64,000 nucleotides of DNA from positions 17,621 through 81,620 of the forward strand of contig CALKJO010000011.1 of assembly GCA_937995825.1 (NCBI GenBank), given 5' to 3'. This document shows, piece after piece, positions 19,819 to 27,734 of the stretch. How positions within the stretch are numbered: position 1 is the stretch's first letter; every line of letters starts with the position of its first letter. Under the pieces are notes generated by a model, which was not told the DNA's origin, did no database searches, and was given only the letters and a program-made list of their open reading frames with translations. The stretch is from an uncultured Anaerolineae bacterium. GTDB lineage: Bacteria; Chloroflexota; Anaerolineae; Aggregatilineales; Phototrophicaceae. Made by a program: the position numbers and the translations under genes.

Positions 19819-20937
19819 ATGCTGCAACGGCTGCTTATCGAAAAGATGGAACACCGAATCATCGTCGGCATCCTGTCCTTTCTGGGGATCATGGTGCTGG
19901 TCGGATGGATTGCGATCAACGAAAATGGGCGGATGAAGGCGTTTCAGGATCAGTATTTGGCGCGATCCATCGAGCGTGGGGCTGCCCTGTTCAACACCAA
20001 CTGCGCAAGCTGCCATGGGAATGATGGGCGGGGGCTGCTAGGCATCGCCCCTGCCCTGAACTCGCCGTATCTGTTCGGTCACAGCTTTTTGGCGGATATC
20101 GACCGCCGCATCGACACGCTGACGCGCGAACGTGACGCCGCTGCCACGACCGATGAGCGCAAAGCCGAGATCGACGCGCTGATCGCTGACTTGAACAGCG
20201 AGCGTAACAGCCGCATCGCGCAGATGCAGCCGGCGATCAGCGCGGGCTACAACCCGGAGCGCCCGTCGCGGCTGGCGAATCTCGGATGGAGCGGCACGCT
20301 CAACAGCTATATTTACACGACGCTGGTGCATGGGCGTCCGGTCAGTGGACTGTATTGGCCCCAGGGCATGGCGGCGTGGTCGCAGACAGCGGGCGGGCCT
20401 CTGCGCGGCGATCAGCTCGAAGACCTGACCAACTACATCTTGAACTGGGACAAGGGCAATAACTGGACGATTGACGATCTCAACGCCGTCGTGCAGCATC
20501 CGATCAACCCGGTCAACCCCGCAACCATCGTCATGGCGTCGGTCGAGACGGTCGGCACGAATGTCGCTGAGATCGAAGCGGAATTGGTCAGCTACACTGG
20601 CGATCCGGTCAATGGACAGGCGCTGTATAACGGTGCAGCGTTCGCCTGCATGGGCTGCCATATGAACGCCGCTGTTGCGCCGCTGACGCAGAACACCTAC
20701 CCGAACCTGCTCAACGGCACGCGCCTGAGCGATCCGGCGCTGGCGGGCTACACGGCGGATCGATATCTGATCGAGAGCATCGTCGCGCCGAATGCCTATG
20801 TCGTGCCGGGCTATCCGGCGGGCGTGATGCCGCAGAACTTCGGCGACCGCCTAACCTATCAGGATTTGGCGGATATGCTGGCGTATATCAAGAGCTATGA
20901 CGATCCGGGTGCGCAGGCGTCGGCATCGGCGGGCTGA
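19819..20937 (+). CDS. Membrane-anchored diheme cytochrome c subunit
   Basis: This 372-residue protein has one N-terminal membrane helix (about 14-33) and two c-type haem sites, C62-ASC-H66 and C277-MGC-H281. Between them a charged helical stretch (about 95-135, rich in Arg, Glu, Asp and Ala) looks like a coiled-coil insertion inside the first cytochrome domain. It would accept electrons from the Rieske protein on the outer face. It starts 6 bases after the cytochrome b stop and is followed by a terminator. Confidence 0.93.
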   Translation: MLQRLLIEKMEHRIIVGILSFLGIMVLVGWIAINENGRMKAFQDQYLARSIERGAALFNTNCASCHGNDGRGLLGIAPALNSPYLFGHSFLADIDRRIDTLTRERDAAATTDERKAEIDALIADLNSERNSRIAQMQPAISAGYNPERPSRLANLGWSGTLNSYIYTTLVHGRPVSGLYWPQGMAAWSQTAGGPLRGDQLEDLTNYILNWDKGNNWTIDDLNAVVQHPINPVNPATIVMASVETVGTNVAEIEAELVSYTGDPVNGQALYNGAAFACMGCHMNAAVAPLTQNTYPNLLNGTRLSDPALAGYTADRYLIESIVAPNAYVVPGYPAGVMPQNFGDRLTYQDLADMLAYIKSYDDPGAQASASAG

Positions 20938-20961
20938 GTCAGACGCGATTTGACGGTGTTC

Positions 20962-20995
20962 AAAAGGGCGTCTTCCAAAAAGAGGACGCCTTTTT
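20962..20995 (+). terminator. Intrinsic terminator after the cytochrome operon
   Basis: GGCGTCTTC and GAGGACGCC form a 9-bp stem (one G-T wobble), extended by an A-tract pairing with the run of five T, around a CAAAAA loop. It lies 25 bases after the diheme cytochrome stop. Confidence 0.85.
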
Positions 20996-21095
20996 GATCC
21001 GAATCCCCCGAAAAGGGGACAGAGACCGGGCAACGGATCGGCTGTGATTTGCGTATAGTTCGGTAGTGTGCGTTTCCAATCCAAAGGACAGGGGT

Positions 21096-23066
21096 ATGAA
21101 GCGATTTTTACTGGGTTTCATGTTAGTGGTCCTGCTCGGTGCGTCGATGGCTGCGGCGCAGGACGGGATCGCCGGGACTTACGACGATCCCAACGGTCAG
21201 TTCACCGTCCCCATCCCAACCAACTGGACGGCGGTCACGACCGAAAGCGGCGCGGCGCTGCTGAGCGCGCCTGAGGACACGATCCTGATGTACATGCTGG
21301 TGATCGAAAATGACAGCGCTGAAGCCGCCATCGCAGCGGGATGGGCGCAGATCGGGCAGACGATTGAGCAGACCGCCCGCCCACAGACCCTCCCTGCATC
21401 GCCGGGCTTCGATGAGACGGTGCTGGTCAATTACGGCAGTGGGATGAGCGCGCCGTTCTATCAGGCGTTAGCGCAGCGCATCGGCACGGATGTTTACACG
21501 CTGCTGATCGTAGTGCATGACTTTGCAGCCGCAGCACAGCGCAGCGCGCAGATTCAGATCGTCGCCAGCGGCTTTCAGCCGACCGATCTGGTCAAAACGG
21601 ATTTGAGCGCGGTCATGCCGCTGCCGGTCGATGATGGGATCATCGCGGCGCTGGAGGACTTCATCGCTCTCAACCTGCCGCTGTTGGAAGTGCCGGGCAT
21701 GGCGCTGGCGATTGTGCAGGATGGCGAGATCGTCTATGCCAACGGCTACGGCGTGCGCAGTCTTGAGAGCAATGAACCCATTGACCCGGATACGTACATG
21801 ATGATCGGCTCGATCACCAAGTCGATGACGACGCTGATGATGGCGACGCTGGTCGATGCTGGGGCGATGACATGGGATACGCCGGCGGTTGACATTCTGC
21901 CCACCTTCGCGGTCGCAGACCCGACGCTCAGCCAGCAGATCACGATGGAGAATCTCGTCTGCGCCTGTACGGGCGTGCCGCGCCGCGATATGGAGCTGCT
22001 GTTCAATGCCAATGACCAGACGGGCGAGGACTCGGTCGAAATGCTCCAGACCTTCCGCTTCTTCACCGATTTCGGCGAGGCATTCCAGTACAGCAATCAG
22101 ATGGTTGCAGCGGGCGGCTATATCGCGGCGGTCGCAGCGGGTGGCTCATACGGCACGCTGGACGCGGATTACTTTGCAGCAATGCAGAAGCGCGTGTTCG
22201 ACCCCATCGGCATGAAGCGCACCACGTTCGATTTTGCAACCGTGCTGGCGGATGGCAATTATGCGCTCCCGCACGGCGCGGCGTTCGATGAAAACAACAC
22301 CTATTACCTGCCCCTGCTGATTGAAACCGAAGCACTGCTGCTGCCGGTCGCGCCGGCGGGCGCGGCATGGTCAACCGCCAGCGACATGGCGCGCTATCTC
22401 ATCACACAGATGAATCAGGGTGTCAGCCCGGATGGCGAGATGGTGGTCAGCGCCGAAAATCTGCTCACGACATGGCAGCCGCAGGTGTCGATCAGCGCAA
22501 CGGTGTCCTACGGGCTGGGCTGGATCGTTGGGGACTACAAAGGCGCGCCGTTGATCACACACGGCGGCAACACGCTTGGCTTCACGGCTGAGTCGGCATT
22601 CCTGCCGGCGCATGGACTGGGGATCGTCGTCCTGACGAATGGACAGGGCGCGAACGCGCTCACGGAAGGCGTGCGAACGCGCCTGTTCGAGCTAGTCTTC
22701 GAGATTGAGCCGTCTGAAGCGCAGCAGGGGATCGATTTCCTGTTGGCGCGGGCTGAAGAACTGGAGGCAGAACTGCTGGCGTCGGTCGGCGCGTATGACG
22801 CGGAAGCGGCGGCGGCGCTGGTCGGTACGTACAGCAATGACGCGCTTGGGACGCTCATCCTGAGCATTCAGGATGACGCGCTGATCGCCGATGCAGGCGA
22901 GTTCACCGCCGTGCTGCGACCGGCACAGGGCGAAAATGACGAGCCGAATACATGGATGGCGATCAACGCGCCGCTGTCGGGTCAGCGTTTTGCATTTGAC
23001 CCGGAAGCGCTCACACTGACGCTCGATATCGCGACCGATCAGTATGTGTTTGAGCGTGTTGAATAG
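21096..23066 (+). CDS. Exported class C beta-lactamase-fold serine hydrolase
   Basis: The 656-residue precursor has a signal peptide (MKRFLLGFMLVVLLGASMAAAQ). After an N-terminal beta-rich domain of about 190 residues comes a class C beta-lactamase/D-aminopeptidase-like domain: S239-I-T-K242 as the SxxK motif, YSN as YxN, and HGGNT as the third motif. A C-terminal beta-sandwich of about 100 residues completes it. Likely an outer-face esterase or peptidase. The ATG at 21096 has a good GGACAGGGG site and begins the signal peptide, unlike the in-frame start 30 bases upstream. Substrate unknown. Confidence 0.9.
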   Translation: MKRFLLGFMLVVLLGASMAAAQDGIAGTYDDPNGQFTVPIPTNWTAVTTESGAALLSAPEDTILMYMLVIENDSAEAAIAAGWAQIGQTIEQTARPQTLPASPGFDETVLVNYGSGMSAPFYQALAQRIGTDVYTLLIVVHDFAAAAQRSAQIQIVASGFQPTDLVKTDLSAVMPLPVDDGIIAALEDFIALNLPLLEVPGMALAIVQDGEIVYANGYGVRSLESNEPIDPDTYMMIGSITKSMTTLMMATLVDAGAMTWDTPAVDILPTFAVADPTLSQQITMENLVCACTGVPRRDMELLFNANDQTGEDSVEMLQTFRFFTDFGEAFQYSNQMVAAGGYIAAVAAGGSYGTLDADYFAAMQKRVFDPIGMKRTTFDFATVLADGNYALPHGAAFDENNTYYLPLLIETEALLLPVAPAGAAWSTASDMARYLITQMNQGVSPDGEMVVSAENLLTTWQPQVSISATVSYGLGWIVGDYKGAPLITHGGNTLGFTAESAFLPAHGLGIVVLTNGQGANALTEGVRTRLFELVFEIEPSEAQQGIDFLLARAEELEAELLASVGAYDAEAAAALVGTYSNDALGTLILSIQDDALIADAGEFTAVLRPAQGENDEPNTWMAINAPLSGQRFAFDPEALTLTLDIATDQYVFERVE

Positions 23067-23097
23067 TGGAAATCTTCTGTTGAACTAATCGCAGTCT

Positions 23098-23150
23098 ACG
23101 CCGAGACGCAGAGAGGACTCAGCATCAATCGCCGCTCTGCGTCTTGGCGT
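23098..23150. repeat. Imperfect inverted repeat of the CGCAGAGACGC type
   Basis: A 16-base arm at 23098-23113 (containing GAGACGCAGAG) and one at 23135-23150 (containing CTCTGCGTCT) are complementary except for one G-T wobble, with a 21-base loop. No T-run follows, so it is not a classical terminator. Similar sequence recurs near 46030 and inside the start of ccmH. Confidence 0.65.
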
Positions 23151-23285
23151 TCTCCACAGTTCTGTTTTCTTAGGAAGTTTGTCAGGGGTTTTTGCTAAAC
23201 AAAAGTACAGGGGTATTTTGTTCAATTTGCGCTAGAATAAGGCGCATGACGCTGTGAACGAAGATGTCATTCAGGAGGTCGGACG

Positions 23286-23507
23286 ATGGCGCGAACAGGA
23301 GTCAGGCGCGGACTGCTGGCGCTGGCGGTCATGCTGCTGAGCGCGCTGCCAGCGCTGGCACAGGATGGCGCGGTAGAAGCGGCGGGCGCGGCGCAGCCAG
23401 AGGGCGCAGCCGGCGTGACCACGCTGGCGCTGCTGCTCGGCATTGGCGCGGTCTTTGTCGTCGGGCTGGTGACGATTGCGCGCGAGAGCTTCAACAATAA
23501 AGACTGA
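23286..23507 (+). CDS. Small exported single-pass membrane protein
   Basis: The 73-residue product has a signal peptide (MARTGVRRGLLALAVMLLSALPALAQ) and then a second hydrophobic segment (about 45-63) before a short charged tail (RESFNNKD). A strong AGGAGG precedes the ATG and a terminator follows 9 bases after the stop, so it is probably a monocistronic gene. It stands between the cytochrome operon region and the ccm operon; role unknown. Confidence 0.7.
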   Translation: MARTGVRRGLLALAVMLLSALPALAQDGAVEAAGAAQPEGAAGVTTLALLLGIGAVFVVGLVTIARESFNNKD

Positions 23508-23516
23508 CGTGAGATG

Positions 23517-23537
23517 GGCAGCCGAGGCTGCCTTTTT
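23517..23537 (+). terminator. Intrinsic terminator after the small membrane protein
   Basis: GGCAGCC and GGCTGCC are complementary around GA, followed directly by five T. Confidence 0.8.
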
Positions 23538-23551
23538 CTCATCTTGAGTGC

Positions 23552-23582
23552 TTGCGAAAATGTTCACAAAGTGCGATATAAT
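23552..23582 (+). promoter_or_regulatory. Probable promoter of the ccm operon
   Basis: TATAAT at 23577-23582 lies 46 bases before the ccmE ATG. A TTGCGA at 23552-23557 could act as the -35 box, although the 19-base spacing is longer than ideal. Confidence 0.5.
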
Positions 23583-23627
23583 ACCCTTATTAAGTTAGGA
23601 CTCGAGGAGTCAGCAAGGTAAAAAATT

Positions 23628-24161
23628 ATGGCACAGGCAGCTTGGGAAAAACCCGTTTCAGTTTCCGCTCCGGCACACCAGACCAAACGCGGGCGGCGCT
23701 GGCAGTTCATCATCGGCGGACTGCTGATCCTGGGGGCGGTGATCGCGCTGATCGTGCAGGGGATGAACGCGGGCGGGCGCTTCTTCATCACGGTTGAGGA
23801 AACGCTCAGCAATCCGGCGTATGTGGGGCAGAGCGTGCGCGTCTCGGGCGCGGTGGTTGGCGAGACGATCCGCTATGACGCGGAGAACCTGATCATCGAG
23901 TTTGAAGTTGCGCACGTGCCGCAGAATGTGGCGGAGGCGGGCGCGGCGCTGCATGCAGCAGCCAACGACCCGAATGCGCTGCGGATGCGCGTGCGAGTCG
24001 AGAATCAGGTCAAGCCGGAGCTGCTCCAGCATGAGGCGCAGGCGATCATGACCGGCACGCTCAACGAAAACGGCGTGTTCATGGTCAGCGATCTCAACCT
24101 GAAATGCCCATCGCGCTTCATCGAAGGCGCTGTCCCATCGTTAGGTCAGGGTGGAGCATAA
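23628..24161 (+). CDS. ccmE: Cytochrome c maturation haem chaperone CcmE, cysteine variant
   Basis: CcmE covalently holds haem and passes it to the CcmF lyase. The 177-residue protein has one N-terminal membrane helix (about 25-45) and an OB-fold domain (NPAYVGQSVRVSGAVV). The usual haem-binding HxxxY is replaced by C160-P-S-R-F164, related to the CxxxY of archaeal and Desulfovibrio CcmE but with Phe instead of Tyr. It heads the ccm operon, 9 bases before ccmF. Confidence 0.92.
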   Translation: MAQAAWEKPVSVSAPAHQTKRGRRWQFIIGGLLILGAVIALIVQGMNAGGRFFITVEETLSNPAYVGQSVRVSGAVVGETIRYDAENLIIEFEVAHVPQNVAEAGAALHAAANDPNALRMRVRVENQVKPELLQHEAQAIMTGTLNENGVFMVSDLNLKCPSRFIEGAVPSLGQGGA

Positions 24162-24170
24162 GTAACCGCA

Positions 24171-26252
24171 ATGCTGGCTGAAATTGGATTGGTTTCGATG
24201 CTCCTGGCGCTGGCAGCGTCAGGGTATGCTGTGGTCGTGTCAGTGGTGGGGGCGCGCGCCGGTCGCGCCGCGCTGGTTGTCAGCGCGCGCAACGCCGCCA
24301 TCCTGGCTTTTCCGCTTCTCACGCTCGCGTCGCTGATGCTGCTGATCGGCTTGATGACGCAGCGCTATGACATCGCCTATGTCTGGCAGACGACTAACCC
24401 CAGCACGCCGGATTTCTACCGCTTCACAGCGCTCTGGGGATCGCAGCAGGGATCGCTGCTCTTCTGGTGCTGGATCATGAGCGGATTTGCGGCGGCGGCG
24501 CTGGTGCTGAACTGGAAAGCCTACCGTCGGCTGATGCCCTATGTGATCGCGTACACGATGGCGACGCTGGCATTCTTCGTCGGCTTGACTTTCTTTCTGG
24601 AAAACCCGTTTGAGCGCCATTGGATCGTCGGGACGGAAGTCGTCAAGGCGGCGATCCAGCCGGTCGGCGGGCGCGTCCCGACTCCGACCGAGATCGGCGT
24701 CTTTTCGGAGAGCGCGCGCGGACTGAATCCGCTGCTGCGGCATTTCGGCATGATCATCCATCCGCCGATGCTCTATCTGGGCTTCACCGGCATGGTCATC
24801 CCGTTTGCGTTTGCGATGGCGGCGCTGGCGTCCGGCGATCTCAGCACGAACTGGATCAAGGCGACGCGCGGTTGGAAGCTGATCGCCTGGTTGTTTTTGA
24901 GTCTGGGCTTGATCCTGGGCGGGCGCTGGGCATATGACGTGCTGGGCTGGGGCGGCTACTGGGGCTGGGACCCGGTCGAAAATGCGGCGTTTCTCCCCTG
25001 GCTGATCGGCACGGCGTTCATCCACAGCGTCATGATCCAGGAAAAACGCGGGATGCTGAAGGTCTGGAACATGTTTCTGGTGATCTTCACCTTCTCGGCG
25101 GTCATTTTCGGGACGTTTGCGACGCGCTCCGGGCTGGTCGAAAGCGTCCACAGCTTCGCGCAAAGCAGCATCGGCGCGCCGATGTTCTTCTTCTGGGCGG
25201 CGGTGACGCTGGTCTCGGTCGCGCTGATCCTCTACCGCTGGCATCGGGGCGAACTCAAGGATGAAACGCATAAAACCGGTCTGCTCAGCCGCGAGACGCT
25301 GTTCGTCCTCAACAATGTGATCTTTATCGCGCTGACGGTGGCGATCTTCTGGGGCAGCTTCGGCGCGCCGATCACGTCGGAACTGTTCATGGGGACGAAT
25401 ATCACGCTTGGGGCGGAGTATTTCAACGCGGTCACCGCGCCGCTGTTCATCGCCATGTATATCCTGATGGGCGTCGCGCCGCTGTCGGCGTGGGGCGCGA
25501 TGTCAGTCGGGCGGCTCGGACGGGCGCTGCTTGTGCCGCTGGGACTGACACTGCTGACGCTGGCGGCGCTGTTCATCACTGGCACAACCAGCCTGGCGGC
25601 GCTGTTCGGCTATGGCGTCGTGCTGCTGGCGGGCTATGTCGCGGTTTACGAGACGGTGCGCGGGGCGCTGGCGCGGCAGCGGACAGCGGGCGAGCCGTTC
25701 CTGCGGGCGCTGCTGGCGATCTTCGGGCGTAACCGCCGGCGCTACGGCGGCTTCGTCGTCCATCTCGGCATCACCGTGATCGGGATCGGCGTGATCGGCT
25801 CGACGCTCTTTCAGGTCGAGACGCAGCAGACGCTGCGCCCTGGCGAGTCGCTCACGATTGGCGATTACGCGCTGCGCTTTGACGGCATGGTCAACGGCGC
25901 GATTGCCGAAGATGGGCGCGTGATGGTGATCGCCAACACAACCGTTCTGCGCAGTGGAAATGAGATCGCCACGATTCGCCCGCGCCATGACATCTTCCCC
26001 GCGCGCCGGCAGGAAGATATGAACACGATGATGATCGCCGGCGCGCACAGCACGCTCGAAAACGATTTTTACGTGCTGCTGGTCGGCTGGACGCCAGACA
26101 CCGCGACCTTCAAGGTGTATATCAATCCGCTGGTCAATCTGGTCTGGTGGGGCGGGCTGGTGCTGATCTTGGGGACGCTGATCTCGGTCGCCCCGCAACA
26201 GACGCTCCCGTCACGGGTGCGCGCGCGGGTAATGGCGGAGGCTCCGGCATGA
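24171..26252 (+). CDS. ccmF: Cytochrome c haem lyase CcmF
   Basis: The 693-residue polytopic protein has the tryptophan-rich WWD-type motif (GGYWGWDPVENAAFLPW) near residue 261-277 and conserved histidines in neighbouring loops. It joins haem from CcmE to CxxCH apocytochromes on the outer face. Length and the C-terminal periplasmic domain (about 570-660) fit CcmF. Its stop overlaps the ccmH start by 4 bases. Confidence 0.95.
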   Translation: MLAEIGLVSMLLALAASGYAVVVSVVGARAGRAALVVSARNAAILAFPLLTLASLMLLIGLMTQRYDIAYVWQTTNPSTPDFYRFTALWGSQQGSLLFWCWIMSGFAAAALVLNWKAYRRLMPYVIAYTMATLAFFVGLTFFLENPFERHWIVGTEVVKAAIQPVGGRVPTPTEIGVFSESARGLNPLLRHFGMIIHPPMLYLGFTGMVIPFAFAMAALASGDLSTNWIKATRGWKLIAWLFLSLGLILGGRWAYDVLGWGGYWGWDPVENAAFLPWLIGTAFIHSVMIQEKRGMLKVWNMFLVIFTFSAVIFGTFATRSGLVESVHSFAQSSIGAPMFFFWAAVTLVSVALILYRWHRGELKDETHKTGLLSRETLFVLNNVIFIALTVAIFWGSFGAPITSELFMGTNITLGAEYFNAVTAPLFIAMYILMGVAPLSAWGAMSVGRLGRALLVPLGLTLLTLAALFITGTTSLAALFGYGVVLLAGYVAVYETVRGALARQRTAGEPFLRALLAIFGRNRRRYGGFVVHLGITVIGIGVIGSTLFQVETQQTLRPGESLTIGDYALRFDGMVNGAIAEDGRVMVIANTTVLRSGNEIATIRPRHDIFPARRQEDMNTMMIAGAHSTLENDFYVLLVGWTPDTATFKVYINPLVNLVWWGGLVLILGTLISVAPQQTLPSRVRARVMAEAPA

Positions 26253-26737
26253 AAATAGGTGGATTTTTCTGTGCGTCTCTGCGCGCTCTCGGGTTCATCA
26301 TCGTTGTGCTGATGCTGGCGGCGATTCCGGCGCTGGCGCAGACGGTGGATGTGACCGATGATGCCGTGAACGCGGTCGCCAAGCGGCTTTACTGCCCGGT
26401 CTGCGAAAATCAGCCGTTGGACACCTGCATGACCGAGGCGTGCGCGCGCTGGCGTGAGGAGATTCGTTTGCAGCTGGCAGAGGGCAGCACGCCCGATCAG
26501 GTGGTGGCGAATTTTGTGGCGCAGTTCGGCGAGCGCGCCGTTGGCACGCCGCTTGACCCCGTGCTGCGGGCGCTGGCGTTGGTGACTCCGTATGTGCTGG
26601 CGGCGCTGGCGCTGATGCTGGGTGTTTTTACCTTGATCCGCTGGCGCGGACGCCGTCCGGTCTCCACGCCGGCGGCATCCATCCCTGTCAGCGATGATTA
26701 CCTATCTCAGGTGGAGCGGGATTTACGCGGCAAATGA
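26249..26737 (+). CDS. ccmH: Cytochrome c maturation protein CcmH
   Basis: The 162-residue protein has a signal sequence, the RLYCPVC redox motif (C49, C52), an added cysteine pair in DTCMTEAC (C60, C65), and a membrane helix near the C-terminus. It reduces apocytochrome CxxCH thiols. The four-cysteine pattern resembles Chloroflexota and Deinococcus forms. The start ATG overlaps ccmF (ATGA), and the stop overlaps the thioredoxin gene in the same way. Confidence 0.92.
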   Translation: MKIGGFFCASLRALGFIIVVLMLAAIPALAQTVDVTDDAVNAVAKRLYCPVCENQPLDTCMTEACARWREEIRLQLAEGSTPDQVVANFVAQFGERAVGTPLDPVLRALALVTPYVLAALALMLGVFTLIRWRGRRPVSTPAASIPVSDDYLSQVERDLRGK

Positions 26738-27321
26738 CCGGACTGGAATTTTTACAGGAAGCGAAAGACCCGCCTAAGCCCGGATTCCGGCTAAGTTTGG
26801 GCGGGATCATGCTGTTGGTTGGGATTCTGATGGTGGCGCTGGTGGTCGGCTTGCAGTTAGCGCGCCAAAATCGGAGCCAGCCGACAGCGGGACTCGCGCC
26901 GGACTTCACGGTGACGACCTTCGATGGGCAGACGATGCGCCTCTCAGAACTGCGCGGGCAGATCGTCATCCTCAACTTCTGGGCGTCGTGGTGCGGACCC
27001 TGCCGCGCGGAAGCGCCGATCCTCGAAAGCATATGGCAGGACTACCGAGAGCGCGGCGTGATCGTCCTGGGGGTCACGTATGCCGACTCGGAGCGCGATG
27101 CGCGCGCGTTCATCGCCGAAATGGGCATGACCTACCCCAATGCGCCGGATGTCGGCACGTTCGTCAGCAGGCAGCTCTATCACATCACCGGCGTCCCGGA
27201 GACGTTCATCATCGATCAGCGCGGCGAGATCGCGCGCTTCCTGTTCGCGGACATCAACGAACAGCGGGCGGGCGAAGTGCGGGCGCTGCTCGATGAGCTG
27301 CTGGCGAGAGGGGCAGCATGA
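26734..27321 (+). CDS. Membrane-anchored thioredoxin, CcmG/ResA-like
   Basis: The 195-residue protein has an N-terminal membrane helix (about 22-42) and a thioredoxin fold with FWASWCGPCRAEAP (C87, C90), plus the cis-Pro region GVPETFIID. It supplies reductant to CcmH or apocytochromes. Starts and stops overlap its neighbours by 4 bases. Confidence 0.93.
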   Translation: MTGLEFLQEAKDPPKPGFRLSLGGIMLLVGILMVALVVGLQLARQNRSQPTAGLAPDFTVTTFDGQTMRLSELRGQIVILNFWASWCGPCRAEAPILESIWQDYRERGVIVLGVTYADSERDARAFIAEMGMTYPNAPDVGTFVSRQLYHITGVPETFIIDQRGEIARFLFADINEQRAGEVRALLDELLARGAA

Positions 27322-27734
27322 GCGCCGAGGGATTGATCGCGGCGCTGGTGCTGACCACAACCGCTGTGATGATCGTCGCGCTGCCGCTGTTGATACGCAG
27401 CGCGGACGCTGAGGGCGCGTCGCTGGCGCGCAAACAGCGCGAGCGCCTGGCGGCGTATTATGAGCGCGTGCTGCGCAATCTGCGCGATCTGGATGAGGAT
27501 CACGCGCTTGGCAAGCTCGACGATGCCGAATATCAGCAGGAGCGCAGCGAATGGCTTCAGCGCGGCGCGCACGTGCTGCGCGCGCTCGACGCGCTTGAAC
27601 ATCCGACCGAAGCGGCACATATGCCGCTGGCGCATACTGCCGCCGATGACGCGGCGGTGGATCGCGCCATCGATGACGCGGTGGAAGCTGCGATCCAGGC
27701 GTATCGGAAAAAACAGGGTTCTCATGTCAACTAA
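27318..27734 (+). CDS. CcmI-like cytochrome c biogenesis protein
   Basis: The 138-residue protein has one N-terminal membrane helix and then a cytoplasmic helical segment with the CcmI-type pattern L-D-x-D-H-A-x-G-K-L-x-x-x-x-Y (about residues 55-75). It lacks the TPR domain of proteobacterial CcmI, which chaperones apocytochrome. Position in the ccm operon and the motif support the call. It overlaps the next gene by 11 bases. Confidence 0.75.
   Translation: MSAEGLIAALVLTTTAVMIVALPLLIRSADAEGASLARKQRERLAAYYERVLRNLRDLDEDHALGKLDDAEYQQERSEWLQRGAHVLRALDALEHPTEAAHMPLAHTAADDAAVDRAIDDAVEAAIQAYRKKQGSHVN

Noticed and set aside
17992..20016. A 674-codon open frame on the minus strand opposite cytochrome b
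   Set aside because: It mirrors the codon pattern of the real gene, has no recognisable domain and lies wholly opposite a clear cytochrome gene. GC-rich codon bias explains it.
23221..23245. TAGAAT possible -10 before the small membrane protein
   Set aside because: The only upstream TTG-type hexamer is nine bases away, too close for a sigma-70 promoter.
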